From CALLVY01 sp937899855 (GTDB lineage Bacteria; Bacteroidota; Bacteroidia; Chitinophagales; Saprospiraceae), in contig JBCBQC010000051.1 in assembly GCA_039820405.1 (NCBI GenBank), positions 1 through 45,636 of the forward strand: 45,636 nucleotides of DNA. Direction: 5' to 3'. A program made the translations under genes and the position numbers. Positions 1 to 9,376 of this stretch are shown piece by piece; positions within the stretch are counted from its first letter, which is position 1, and the number at the start of each line of letters is the position of its first letter. A model generated the notes under the pieces. The model was not told where the DNA came from, made no database searches, and saw only the letters and a program-made list of their open reading frames with translations.

Positions 1-3000
1 CGTTGGGCATCACAGAGGGAAATAAACTTTTGGAGAAATTCGGGATGGCAGTGCTGAATATCGTCGACGTAGAGCATGACGTTGTTTCCCATCTCCAGGG
101 CCAGATTGAGCTTCTGCAATTCCTGGCGGGCCGCCGCATTGGGGGCCTCGGCGGGATCGAGAGCGGTGACGCGGTGCCCCAGGGCTGGGCCATTGACCTT
201 GACGAAGACCAAACCGAGTCGGTCGGCAATGTACTCCATCAAGGTAGTCTTCCCGTAGCCCGGTGGCGAGATGAGCAGGAGGAGTCCCATCCGGTCGGTA
301 CGCGTATCTTCACCGGCAGTTCCAATCTGCTTGGCCAGGTTGTCGCCAAAAATGGGCAGGTAGACCTCGTCGATGAGTTGGTTGCGGACGAAGGAGCTCA
401 GTACGCGGGGTTGGAACGCTTCGAGCCGCAGCTCCTTTCGATAGCCATCCAGTAAATCCTTTTTCAGGGCCGTATAAGCGCGGTACCGCGGTACCGTCTC
501 GTGGTCGAAGTGACGCAGTCGGTGGAGGAAGTCGTTGTAGGAAGCGCGGTAGGGTCCGGCTTCGAGACGAGGGTGGCTGCCCCGCAACTCGTCGATGGCC
601 AGCTCCGTATTGGCCTTTACGACCTTGGCCTGGGGCAGATCGTCGAGGAAGAGAAAACTCACGACCTCTTCTTGCCAGCTCTCCGCCGCAGGTTGCTCCT
701 GCTCGATAAAAGCCTGCACCCACTTGCGGATCAGTTGGTACTGGGCTACGGGCTGCTCGTGTAGGCGGCTTACCGACTTGTGGTAATGGTCGCGAGCCCG
801 CTTGTCGTCCAAAAACTGTAGAAAGGCCCGGTGGCAATCGACGGCGGGGCGACTGGCGATAAAACGATCCGAACGGGCAAGTTCGAGAAAGAGGTAACGC
901 GCCACGGTAGAGGTATCGACGCCGGGGAAAAGGGCCGTTTGCTGGGCAAAGTCGTCCAGGGCCGTTTGGAGCTCCGCCATGAGAAAATCGTATTCGTGGT
1001 TGTCGGGAAAAACTTGGAGAAGCACACCGGCACTCTGTAGCTGCTCGTGTAGGACATTGCGCTCCGTTTCCCGCATAAATTTTTTCCAAAATACCCGACC
1101 GCAAGCGCGTACGTCGGGGTCGAAGTAGAGCAGGTCGATGCCCGCCGCGACTTCCAGTAGGGCGCGGAGAATGTGGAGGGCGTCTTCGTCGTGAATGCCC
1201 TTGACGTAGCCTTCTTGGTAACGGCTCGTGGCGGCGGCCCGAACCCACTCGGCCAGCGCGGCCCCATCTCCGTCCCAAGCTTTCCAATCGCGCGACTGGA
1301 GCAGGTGGTAAGCCAAGTACTCAGCGCGGTACACCGCTTCGTTTTCCGAGGGCAGGCTCTGGCTCCACAGATCAGCCGTTTGGCCAAAAGCTTCGTCTTC
1401 GATGGTCTGGAAAAAATCGGTTCCCGTCAGGTGAAAATTCATATCATCCCCATTGCGGACGATGGTCAGGTCCAGGGGTTGAATGTTGACGGGAAAGCGG
1501 TGACGCCCCAGTTGGATTACGTTTGCCCCGTCGACGAAGAGGTCCTGACGATCGCGCAGTTGACGCAGGGCCTGTTCCTGGATGGTCTTGAGTTGGGTTT
1601 GGATCGTACTGGCCTTGTTGTCATCTTCCAGATCGAGCAATTGCTGGATGAGGTCGCGAACTTTATCGACCATCAGGTCGGCGGCAAAAAAACCATTGAT
1701 CTCGTTGCTGTCGTTGATCGACTTGACGCGGTTTTGGATGCCCTTGAGAATGCGCTCGGCCGCTTTTTGCAGGGCGGCGGTTCGGTTGTTGCGGGCTTCG
1801 AGGAGGGCCGTTTTCTTGACGTCAAAGGCGGTGAAAATTTCCTCGCGCTTCTCGGTGATGGTCCCAATAAAATCTTCGAACTCGGCAAATTTCCCCTCCA
1901 GCTCCTCCAACTGCACCATCAACTTAGTGAGGTATTCATCACACTTTTCGGGGCCATCAGCCAGGTCGAGGTAATTGATCATGCCCTGGTCCAACAGTTT
2001 GAGCTGGGCATTGAATTCGGCGATGGCCTCGGTGCCCAACAAACGCTTTTGCCGTTTTTTGACGGCGGCTTTCAACTGATTGAGCTGGGCGTACATTGCC
2101 GAGATGTTTTCCACGATCCGGGTGGTCTGGGTGGCATCCTCAATCTTGAGGTTACTCACGATCTCGATCAGCAATTCGAGCTCCTTGCCGATGGCGTCGA
2201 TGGCGGCATCCAAGTCCTTGCCCCGTTTGGCCGTATCCACCGTTTCCAACTCCGCTTCCTGAGCCGCAATCTTTGCGACGTAGGGCTCCAGGGCATCATC
2301 GCGCAGCAGGAAAGTGACACAATCCTGAGAGAGCTGCTCCGTGGTGCTGGCCGCCCGATTTTCCAATTGTTCGACCAATTCCAAATCGGTGTAGCGAAGT
2401 TCTTTGAGTGAGATGATCTCCCCACGTAAAATACGCAAGTCGGCCAGGGTTTGGACAAAGCGGTCCACGGCGTCAAAATTCTGACGACGGCAATCTTCGA
2501 AGAGCGTTTCGGCCTTGGTTTGCACCCGCCGAATTTCCGCAGCCGTACTGCGCTCCACCCGCACTTTTTTCTCGTACTCCTCGATCGCCAAATCGGCCGT
2601 CTCCCGAATTTGAAGGAGGGGACCGTGGAGTTCGAAAGCCGGTGCTTTATCGATCCAGTAGTAGGTATCCAAAATCTCGCTACACTTGCGTACCAGGTCG
2701 TCGTACAAGCCAACGTAGCGGTCCTCCTTTTGGCTCAGGGTCAGCACCTCGTGGCTTTCGGCCATCGCTTTGACGATGTCTTTGTTGCCCACCTTGTACA
2801 GGTAGGAGTCGGTGTGTTCGGAGGGGATGAGATCGCCCTTCAGGAAGGGCGTCTGCCAAATCTGAAGCAGGTGATGCTTGGTGGCTTCCTCCTCGGTCCG
2901 AAAATAGCAGAGTTCGCCACCGGGGAAGAGGGTGTAGCCATTACAGGCGATGGGGGTATGGACCGTCTGCTCGATCAGGTTGTAGTGCATCAGGACGTAC

Positions 3001-4055
3001 AAGCCTTGGGAACGGTGGTAAAAAACGTAGAGAAAATCCTCCCCATTGGGCGAGACGATGCGCTTGATGAAACGCATCCCACTCCATTCGGGATTAAAAA
3101 TTTTGAACTCCCCGGTCTGTAAATAATAACCATTCGAAAAGATCAAGCCGTGCTGATCCGGTAGCAGCACCCCCGAGTGTTCGAGGCTATCGATGCGCTG
3201 AACTTCCTGCATCTTTTCGTTGAACACGAAGTAGCGATATTCTTCCTGATAAGGCCGAACCTTGAGTACGATCAGGTGGCCTAAGTCGGCGTAAAAGTAC
3301 TCAGCATCATCGAGTGTTTGATCAGCGTATTCCACCTCCTCGCGATAAATGCCGAGGCCATCATCCGTATTGTCCTCCACTTTGATCGTCAGATCTCCCC
3401 CGACGGTTTCCACAAAAACGCGGTCCATGATGGAGACGTGGGGATGGGCGCCGGGGCGGTGAAAGTCGCGCTGGACGCGTTGCCAGCGGAATTCGTGTTG
3501 CTCGGGAAAAACCACCTCGTGATCCGAACGCGCATCGACGTAGACCAAGCTACCGTCCTTGATCAGCCATTTGAAAGCCTTGAAGTCGTTGCCCTGTTTG
3601 CCGATGTTGAAGACCAGGTAGAGGTAGGTACCCTTGAGGAGAAAGCGGGAGAACGCAGCGTTTTTGTAATAGCGGTACAGGTTCTGAAAATCGGTGGCAA
3701 ATTTCTCGTCCCGCAGCAGATCGAGCGAACGCTCGACGAAGGTATTGTCCCCAAATTCGTAGACGCTAAAGACGTCTTCGAGTCGAATGCCCGAGCGCAG
3801 TCCGATGTGGACGTTGTAGCCAAAAATACAGTAGGGGCCGATGGCGGTGATGTCGCGGGCGGTACAGTAGTTTTGGGTGTGGATGCGGTCGTTGGCGATC
3901 AGTTGGGTCTCGATGGCGCCGAAGACGGTCTTCCGCGCGGCATTGAGCTGGTCGAGGCGGCCGCGGAGATCGGCGGCTTGCTTTTGCAAGCGGCTGCGAA
4001 TGATCTCGTAGGTACCCCCTTCCAGGGTCGTATTTTGAGTAGTAATTTCCGTCAT
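1..4055 (-). CDS. DUF3686-type giant AAA+ ATPase ('DNA repair ATPase'), C-terminus cut by window edge
   Basis: The minus-strand frame stays open from ATG at 4055-4053 to the left edge, giving about 1,351 codons with no stop, so the gene is 3'-truncated here. The N-terminal half looks beta-rich, as in the DUF3686 region that precedes an AAA domain in this family. A long charged helical, probably coiled-coil, stretch follows at roughly residues 470-830. Near the visible end is a P-loop, SPPGYGKTTL, at about residue 1264, followed by a Walker B strand, NVMLYVDDIQ, near residue 1328; the rest of the AAA+ module lies outside the window. 'DNA repair' is a database label for the family and nothing here shows it. 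The gene is last in an apparent operon behind a flotillin and an OB-fold/NfeD-like membrane protein, suggesting an ATPase that works at a membrane microdomain. The family call is fairly secure; the role is unknown. Confidence 0.85.
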   Translation of the reverse strand, partial: MTEITTQNTTLEGGTYEIIRSRLQKQAADLRGRLDQLNAARKTVFGAIETQLIANDRIHTQNYCTARDITAIGPYCIFGYNVHIGLRSGIRLEDVFSVYEFGDNTFVERSLDLLRDEKFATDFQNLYRYYKNAAFSRFLLKGTYLYLVFNIGKQGNDFKAFKWLIKDGSLVYVDARSDHEVVFPEQHEFRWQRVQRDFHRPGAHPHVSIMDRVFVETVGGDLTIKVEDNTDDGLGIYREEVEYADQTLDDAEYFYADLGHLIVLKVRPYQEEYRYFVFNEKMQEVQRIDSLEHSGVLLPDQHGLIFSNGYYLQTGEFKIFNPEWSGMRFIKRIVSPNGEDFLYVFYHRSQGLYVLMHYNLIEQTVHTPIACNGYTLFPGGELCYFRTEEEATKHHLLQIWQTPFLKGDLIPSEHTDSYLYKVGNKDIVKAMAESHEVLTLSQKEDRYVGLYDDLVRKCSEILDTYYWIDKAPAFELHGPLLQIRETADLAIEEYEKKVRVERSTAAEIRRVQTKAETLFEDCRRQNFDAVDRFVQTLADLRILRGEIISLKELRYTDLELVEQLENRAASTTEQLSQDCVTFLLRDDALEPYVAKIAAQEAELETVDTAKRGKDLDAAIDAIGKELELLIEIVSNLKIEDATQTTRIVENISAMYAQLNQLKAAVKKRQKRLLGTEAIAEFNAQLKLLDQGMINYLDLADGPEKCDEYLTKLMVQLEELEGKFAEFEDFIGTITEKREEIFTAFDVKKTALLEARNNRTAALQKAAERILKGIQNRVKSINDSNEINGFFAADLMVDKVRDLIQQLLDLEDDNKASTIQTQLKTIQEQALRQLRDRQDLFVDGANVIQLGRHRFPVNIQPLDLTIVRNGDDMNFHLTGTDFFQTIEDEAFGQTADLWSQSLPSENEAVYRAEYLAYHLLQSRDWKAWDGDGAALAEWVRAAATSRYQEGYVKGIHDEDALHILRALLEVAAGIDLLYFDPDVRACGRVFWKKFMRETERNVLHEQLQSAGVLLQVFPDNHEYDFLMAELQTALDDFAQQTALFPGVDTSTVARYLFLELARSDRFIASRPAVDCHRAFLQFLDDKRARDHYHKSVSRLHEQPVAQYQLIRKWVQAFIEQEQPAAESWQEEVVSFLFLDDLPQAKVVKANTELAIDELRGSHPRLEAGPYRASYNDFLHRLRHFDHETVPRYRAYTALKKDLLDGYRKELRLEAFQPRVLSSFVRNQLIDEVYLPIFGDNLAKQIGTAGEDTRTDRMGLLLLISPPGYGKTTLMEYIADRLGLVFVKVNGPALGHRVTALDPAEAPNAAARQELQKLNLALEMGNNVMLYVDDIQHCHPEFLQKFISLCDAQ

Positions 4056-4107
4056 CGTTTTAGAAGCTTTTCAAACTTTTACACTTTTTTCTTTTCGGGG
4101 CCTTGGC

Positions 4108-4154
4108 GGTGGCTCCACCGGCCGAAGCGTTACCACTCGACCCCGGGAGCCACC
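4108..4154 (-). other. Intergenic hairpin between flotillin and ATPase genes
   Basis: GGTGGCTCC (4108-4116) pairs perfectly with GGAGCCACC (4146-4154) across a 29-base loop. In the minus-strand transcript it follows the flotillin stop and precedes the ATPase start. No U-run follows (the RNA continues A/G-rich), so it is more likely an mRNA-stability or partial-attenuation structure than an intrinsic terminator. This reading is inferred. Confidence 0.4.
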
Positions 4155-4167
4155 CGCACCGCTGCGA

Positions 4168-6282
4168 CTACAGGATTCCCTTTACCGACTGCTCCCCGAT
4201 TCCCAGATCGGTCACCGTTTGCATCAGCGAGCTGAGGAGGTCGCGATCGGCCTCGCCCGAGGCCTTTTCGCGCAATCGGAGCAGCAGCGCAGTCAGACTG
4301 AGGTTTTTGACGTCCTCCGTCGTCAGGCCCACCCGATTCATCTGCTGCTTGATGTGACTCAGCAATCCCCCACCCGCACCGTTGCCATTGCTGGGCAGCA
4401 AGGCCGTTTTGAGGTCCGTGAGGTGGGCGCTGTTGTTGACCATGCGGTCTACCGACTTGCCGCGGTTGATGGCCTTCATGATGGTATCCACAAAGGTCCC
4501 GTCGCCACCGACGATGTCGATATTGGCAGTCTTGAAGGCTTCGGCCAGAACGCGGGCCTGGGCCTCAGCGATTTGCTGCTGAATCTGGATCTCGGCCAGT
4601 TCGATGGCCTTTTCCTTTTCGAGCCGCAGCTTGAACTCCTCGTGGTCTTTACCGACCCCATCCAGCTTTTGCATCGCCAGGGCCTTCTGCTCGACGCCCT
4701 TGGCCTCGGCAATGGCCAGCTGTTCGGTGACCTTGGCATCCGCCGCCCCTTTTTCTTCGGCGACTACCGCCTCGGCCAGTCCTTGCTTTTTGAACGCATC
4801 CGCCTTGGCCTCGATGCCCTTGGCCTCCGCCACGGCTTGCTTTTCGATGATGACGGCCTCCACGTTGCCCTCGTACTCGCGGGCCTTGGCCTTGGCCTCA
4901 ATCACCTGTGCCTCCGACATTCCCAGGGTGGCTTCCTCGGCCGCCTTGGCCTCCGCCTGGATTTTACGCGCCTCCGCTTCCTTGGAAGCGGCGTTCATCG
5001 AGGCCTCCGCATCAATCAGAAGTTTTTTCGCTCGAATTTCGGCCGCCAGCTTCTCGGCTTCGGCCTGCTTTTCCTCCAGGATGATGGTCGCCTGTCCATC
5101 TTCCTCCGCCTTGATGACCGCTACCTGACGGGCCCGCTCGGCCGCGGCGAGTTCGCGGGTATCCTTGATCTTCTCCTCTTCCTCCACCACTTTTTTCTCC
5201 ACCATGATGCGATCCTTGATCACGTCCTGAATATTTTTGCGCTCCAGCTCGATCGCCCGCTCCTTTTCGATTTCGGCCAGGGTCACGATCTTGTTCTTTT
5301 CGGTTTGCTCCAGCAAGCGCTCCTTGTCCACCTTTTCGTTCTCGACGGCTTCGGTGCGTTCCTTGTTCTTCGCCGCCACGATCACCTGCCGCTGGCGGTT
5401 CTCCTCGGCAATGGCCAACTCCTCCTCGGTACGGATGCGCACCATCTCCGAGCGGAGGCGCTCTTCCTCGTTGATCTTGGCGATTTCCGCCTCTTCCCGG
5501 GCCGTGATGTTGGCGATTTCCCGCTTCTGACGCTGCTCTTTCTCCGCCAGCTGGCGCTCGTACTCCAGGATGGCCTCGCGGGCTTCCACGTTTTGCTCAG
5601 TAATCGTCTTTTCCTCTTCGCGACGGATGAAATTGGCTTTGACCTTTTGATTGGCCGTCAATTCGGTAATCTTTTTGATCCCCTCCACGTCGAGGATATT
5701 GTTTTCACTCAGAAACTCTAGCGGGGTTTGTTCGAGGTAGTCGATGGCGCAGTCGTCGAGGACGTAGCCGTTGAGATCGGTACCGATGATGCTCAGGATT
5801 TCCTGCTTGAACTTTTCGCGAGAGTCGTAGAGCTCGACGAAGTCAAAGCGCTTCCCCACGGTTTTGAGGGCTTCGGAGAATTTGGCTTCGAACAGGTTGC
5901 GCATGGTGGCCGGGTCGGAGGCGCGAGCGCAGCCGATCGTCTGCGCGACCTTGGTGATATCGGAAACCTCTTTGTTGACCCGTACGAAGAAGACCACTTT
6001 GATATCGGCGCGGATGTTGTCGCGGCAGATCAGGCCATCCTTATTGAGGCGGGCAATTTCGATGGTTTTTACCGAAAGGTCCATCTGCTCGTACATGTGG
6101 AGAATGGGAATCACGAACATGCCTTTGTCGAAGACCACGCGGGTTCCGCCGCTTCCCGTCCGGACGAGGGCCTTGCCCTGGGGGGCTTTTTTGTACCAGG
6201 CGGACAGGGCGGCCAGAAGCCCGAAGATGATCAGGACCGCTAAAGCTGCCATGACGATGGTAATGATTTGAATGGTACTCAT
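4168..6282 (-). CDS. Flotillin family protein (YqiK-like SPFH protein), 704 aa
   Basis: Residues about 4-30 form one N-terminal membrane segment (IIFGLLAALSAWY), followed by an SPFH/band-7 domain to about residue 210 that contains GGTRVVFDKGMFVIPI. From about 215 to 590 the protein is a long coiled coil rich in Glu, Ala and Lys with many AEA and EAK steps, which is the flotillin hallmark. The C-terminal part contains EAFKTANIDIVGGDG and a helical tail. The length and the long tail fit the bacterial YqiK/flotillin group. Such proteins oligomerise on the cytoplasmic membrane face and organise microdomains. It lies 157 bp after the OB-fold/NfeD-like gene, the usual partner of YqiK proteins, and 112 bp before the DUF3686 ATPase, all on one strand. 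The family call is strong; the cargo or client is unknown. Confidence 0.93.
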   Translation of the reverse strand: MSTIQIITIVMAALAVLIIFGLLAALSAWYKKAPQGKALVRTGSGGTRVVFDKGMFVIPILHMYEQMDLSVKTIEIARLNKDGLICRDNIRADIKVVFFVRVNKEVSDITKVAQTIGCARASDPATMRNLFEAKFSEALKTVGKRFDFVELYDSREKFKQEILSIIGTDLNGYVLDDCAIDYLEQTPLEFLSENNILDVEGIKKITELTANQKVKANFIRREEEKTITEQNVEAREAILEYERQLAEKEQRQKREIANITAREEAEIAKINEEERLRSEMVRIRTEEELAIAEENRQRQVIVAAKNKERTEAVENEKVDKERLLEQTEKNKIVTLAEIEKERAIELERKNIQDVIKDRIMVEKKVVEEEEKIKDTRELAAAERARQVAVIKAEEDGQATIILEEKQAEAEKLAAEIRAKKLLIDAEASMNAASKEAEARKIQAEAKAAEEATLGMSEAQVIEAKAKAREYEGNVEAVIIEKQAVAEAKGIEAKADAFKKQGLAEAVVAEEKGAADAKVTEQLAIAEAKGVEQKALAMQKLDGVGKDHEEFKLRLEKEKAIELAEIQIQQQIAEAQARVLAEAFKTANIDIVGGDGTFVDTIMKAINRGKSVDRMVNNSAHLTDLKTALLPSNGNGAGGGLLSHIKQQMNRVGLTTEDVKNLSLTALLLRLREKASGEADRDLLSSLMQTVTDLGIGEQSVKGIL

Positions 6283-6439
6283 AGACTAAATTTTTATTGT
6301 TTTAGATGCTAGTTTTGATGACAGTGTTGGGATGGCTTAGGCCAGCGGAGCGGACCGACGAGCGGAAGGCGCGCCACTGTTTCGCTAAGCTATCGAATAT
6401 TAAGAGCTTGGCAAAATGAGTGCCGAGAGAATTATTAAC

Positions 6440-7096
6440 CTAGATTTTTTCAATGAGGTAGTAGTCCGTATCGCCCTTTACCGCTACGATTACAGCACGG
6501 TCGCCCTTGTACAGGGCTTCGGGTTTGTCTTCGGACACCTTCACGTTGATGAGTAGGGAGGTATCGTCCTCCAGGGTCACTTCGGCCTGCCCCATTTTAG
6601 CGGTATTGGCAGGAAGGACCAATTGGCAGGTCAGACCGACGTAGTCGACCGCCTCCTTCCCCGCTTCCAAATTCTGGAAAGCGGGGATCAGCGGTGTGGT
6701 AATGATCTTCGTCAGACTCAAGCTGAGGAAGAGGTTGGGGAATACCAGACCCGCGGCAAATAACAGGGAACCGTGGCCCAGGTACTGCTGCGCCAATAAC
6801 GAAATGGCCCAAGCAAAAAACAGGGTAAAACTCATGATGAACATAAAGGGCAATTTTCCAAAATTGAAAAATTGTAAGGCCCCCGCCCACCAACCTACCG
6901 AAGCGACTCCGGCATCGAGATCGGCATCCACATCCACGTCAAAATCCGCATCCACCTCCGCATCGATATCAAAATCGATGGCGTTGAGGTCGAGCGCGCC
7001 GAGGATGATTCCGATCCAGTAGAAAAAGACTACCAGCAAGAGCACGGAATAGATAAAATTGGCCGGACTAAAGGCTACATGGAGTATTTCCTGCAT
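6440..7096 (-). CDS. OB-fold/NfeD-like membrane protein (YqiJ type), 218 aa
   Basis: There is a hydrophobic helix at residues about 14-34, an Asp-rich loop at about 38-66 (for example DADFDVDVDADLDAG), then two or three further membrane helices between about 70 and 135. A soluble C-terminal domain follows at about 145-218. This beta-rich end (VGLTCQLVLPANTAKMGQ and GDRAVIVAVKGDTDYYLI) resembles the OB fold of NfeD/YqiJ proteins, which pair with flotillins. The gene is first in the apparent operon with the flotillin and the giant ATPase. The alternating Asp loop is strongly acidic and could bind cations; that is inference. No transmembrane protease domain of the long NfeD type is present. Confidence 0.8.
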   Translation of the reverse strand: MQEILHVAFSPANFIYSVLLLVVFFYWIGIILGALDLNAIDFDIDAEVDADFDVDVDADLDAGVASVGWWAGALQFFNFGKLPFMFIMSFTLFFAWAISLLAQQYLGHGSLLFAAGLVFPNLFLSLSLTKIITTPLIPAFQNLEAGKEAVDYVGLTCQLVLPANTAKMGQAEVTLEDDTSLLINVKVSEDKPEALYKGDRAVIVAVKGDTDYYLIEKI

Positions 7097-7359
7097 AGTC
7101 TCGATAGCTAAAAATTAGTGAGTGAAATAGTGTAATAGCTTTATAAGTTGTCGTTCAGCCCAAAATTGTTATTGATTTTACTTGATCTGCGTTTTTGGGT
7201 ACACGACAAGAATGCACATTTTCCCGATGAGCATCCAGAATCCTCGGTTAATATCCTTAAAATTTCGACAAACCGTTAACAGATTCTTAACTATTGTTAA
7301 TTCGGGAGCCCACTTGGGCATTGGGGGTGGGGAGAAGTGCCAGGGCAAACGGGACCTTA

Positions 7360-9294
7360 TCAATGCTTGGGACCGCGACGGCGGGGCTTTTTCCCCCATT
7401 TGCGTTTGGCCGTGGTGATTTTGCGCTCGTTGAGGGCGACGCGCTTGTTGTGCTTCTTTTTATCGCGGATTAGCTTCTCGATCAAGTCTTCCCGGCCCAT
7501 CGCGGAGAGCTTATCTTTGATGACCTGGTGGTTTTCGCGCTTGTGCCAGAAGAAGAAAAGGTGTTGGTTGCGCTTGGCCTTGGGGCTTTTGGCGGTGTAT
7601 ACGGGTTTGAGGGTGTAGGGATGGAGACCGGTGTAGTAGATGATGGTAGCCACCGTCATGGGGGTGGGGGTAAAATCCTGTACCTGCTCCAGTTGAAAGC
7701 CCATATCCTTGGTTTCGGCAGCCAGATTGGCCATTTCCTCCTCGGTGGAGCCGGGGTGGCTGGAAATAAAATAGGGGATCAGGGGTTGGTTGAGTCCGTG
7801 TTTTTTATTGATCCGCTCGTATTTCTGTTTGAATTCGTGGAAGTGCTTAAAGCTGGGCTTGCGCATCATCTTTAGCGTGGCATCCGAGGTGTGTTCGGGG
7901 GCTACCTTGAGGCGCCCCGAGACGTGGCAGGTCACCAGCTGCTCCATGTACTCCTCCCCGCTCCCGTCGTTGTTCTTGTTGTAGCCATCCGCCAAAAGAT
8001 CGTAGCGAATCCCGCTGCTGACGAAGGCCTTTTTGACTTTGGGATGCGCGTCGACCTTGCGGTAGATTTCGGTCAGGGGCTGGTGGCTCGTGTCCAGATT
8101 GCTACACACCACGGGGTGGATACAACTGGGGCTTACGCAGCGGTCACAAATTTCCTGGACCTTGCCCTTCATCCGGTACATATTGGCCGATGGCCCCCCC
8201 AAATCGCTGATGTAGCCCTTGAAATCGGGCATTTGCGTGACCTGTTCCACCTCCTGTAGGATCGACTTCTGGGAACGGCTCGATACAAATTTGCCCTGAT
8301 GCGCTGAGATGGTACAGAAGCTACAACCCCCAAAACAGCCCCGGTGCATATTGACCGAAAAACGGATCATCTCGTAGGCCGGCATGGATCCGCGCTTCTC
8401 GTACTTGGGATGGGGCAGGCGGGTGTAGGGCAAATCGAAGGAGGTGTCGATCTGCTTTTCCGTCATGGGGGGATAGGGAGGGTTGATGATGATCTGGTGA
8501 TCGCCACAGCCCTGTACCAGCCGCCGGGCCTTGACCTTGTTGGACTCCTGCTCGATGTGCTTAAAATTAGCGGCGAAGGCCTTTTTATCGCGCAGGCAGC
8601 GCTCGTGCGAAGCCAGCGTTAGGTCCTCCCACTTTTTGTTTTTGGGCAAGGGATCGTGCCGGGGGTGCAGCACGGCGGTCTGGGGGATGGTTTTGAGGGA
8701 TTTGAAGGGGACGCCTTTTTTGAGCAGCCGAACGATTTCCCGCAGTGGCATTTCCCCCATCCCGTACACCAACAAATCGGCTCCACTCATCGTCAGGATA
8801 TTGGGAAACAATTGGTCCTCCCAGTAGTCGTAATGGGTGACCCGCCGTAAGGAGGCCTCGATACCACCGATCAGTACGGGTACATCGGGATAAATCTCTT
8901 TGAGGATTTTGGTGTATATTTCAACGGCGTAATCCGGGCGGAAGCCCGCCGTTCCTCCGGGAGTATAGGCATCGGTGGAGCGCCGCCGTCGGGAAGCGGT
9001 GTAGTGATTGACCATGGAATCCATACAACCCGAGGTGACCCCAAAGAAGAGTCGGGGACGGCCCATTTTCTTAAAGTCGCGCCAGTCGTCCTTCCAGTTG
9101 GGTTGGGGAACAATTCCGATGCGCAGCCCCTCGCTTTCAATGATCCGGGCAATCACGGCCGTGCCAAAAGCGGGGTGATCGACGTAAGCATCTCCACTGA
9201 TGAGGATGACATCGAGCGTTTCCCAGCCCCGCTGTTCCACTTCTTTACGCGTGATGGGGAGCCAATCGGTCAATGGACGTTTGGTAGCAAGCAT
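7360..9294 (-). CDS. YgiQ family radical SAM protein, 644 aa
   Basis: The N-terminus (ATKRPLTDWLPIT) and the B12-binding-like segment DVILISGDAYVDHPAFG are typical of YgiQ proteins. The radical-SAM cysteine motif CFGGCSFC lies at about residues 318-326 and would hold a 4Fe-4S cluster. The C-terminus is very basic (KKPRRRGPK). The frame extends upstream to a TTG codon at 9321, but a perfect -7 promoter element sits on that codon, so ATG 9294 is chosen as the start. The length is usual for the family. The substrate of YgiQ enzymes is not established. The gene is monocistronic by appearance, 263 bp from the OB-fold/NfeD-like gene; that gap holds no convincing gene. Confidence 0.95.
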   Translation of the reverse strand: MLATKRPLTDWLPITRKEVEQRGWETLDVILISGDAYVDHPAFGTAVIARIIESEGLRIGIVPQPNWKDDWRDFKKMGRPRLFFGVTSGCMDSMVNHYTASRRRRSTDAYTPGGTAGFRPDYAVEIYTKILKEIYPDVPVLIGGIEASLRRVTHYDYWEDQLFPNILTMSGADLLVYGMGEMPLREIVRLLKKGVPFKSLKTIPQTAVLHPRHDPLPKNKKWEDLTLASHERCLRDKKAFAANFKHIEQESNKVKARRLVQGCGDHQIIINPPYPPMTEKQIDTSFDLPYTRLPHPKYEKRGSMPAYEMIRFSVNMHRGCFGGCSFCTISAHQGKFVSSRSQKSILQEVEQVTQMPDFKGYISDLGGPSANMYRMKGKVQEICDRCVSPSCIHPVVCSNLDTSHQPLTEIYRKVDAHPKVKKAFVSSGIRYDLLADGYNKNNDGSGEEYMEQLVTCHVSGRLKVAPEHTSDATLKMMRKPSFKHFHEFKQKYERINKKHGLNQPLIPYFISSHPGSTEEEMANLAAETKDMGFQLEQVQDFTPTPMTVATIIYYTGLHPYTLKPVYTAKSPKAKRNQHLFFFWHKRENHQVIKDKLSAMGREDLIEKLIRDKKKHNKRVALNERKITTAKRKWGKKPRRRGPKH

Positions 9295-9318
9295 GGTCTT
9301 TAAATGAGATTGTATTTG

Positions 9319-9326
9319 CAAAGGTA
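9319..9326 (-). promoter_or_regulatory. -7 promoter element for the YgiQ gene
   Basis: The minus strand reads TACCTTTG, a perfect match to the Bacteroidota -7 consensus TAnnTTTG. A start of transcription a few bases downstream would leave a leader of about 18-20 nt before ATG 9294. The -33 region has only a TTC in place of TTG at a 19-base spacing. Confidence 0.6.
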
Positions 9327-9376
9327 CGACTTATTCTATTAACTTGAAGGATGATCAAACGGGGGTGAACAAATTA

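Noticed and set aside
1173..2411. Long + strand frame antisense to the ATPase gene
   Set aside because: It mirrors the codon structure of the real minus-strand gene, has no recognisable domain, and the minus frame carries clear Walker motifs.
4219..5721. 500-codon + strand frame opposite the flotillin gene
   Set aside because: A Leu/Phe/Asp-rich low-complexity shadow produced by the Glu/Ala/Lys repeats of the flotillin coiled coil.
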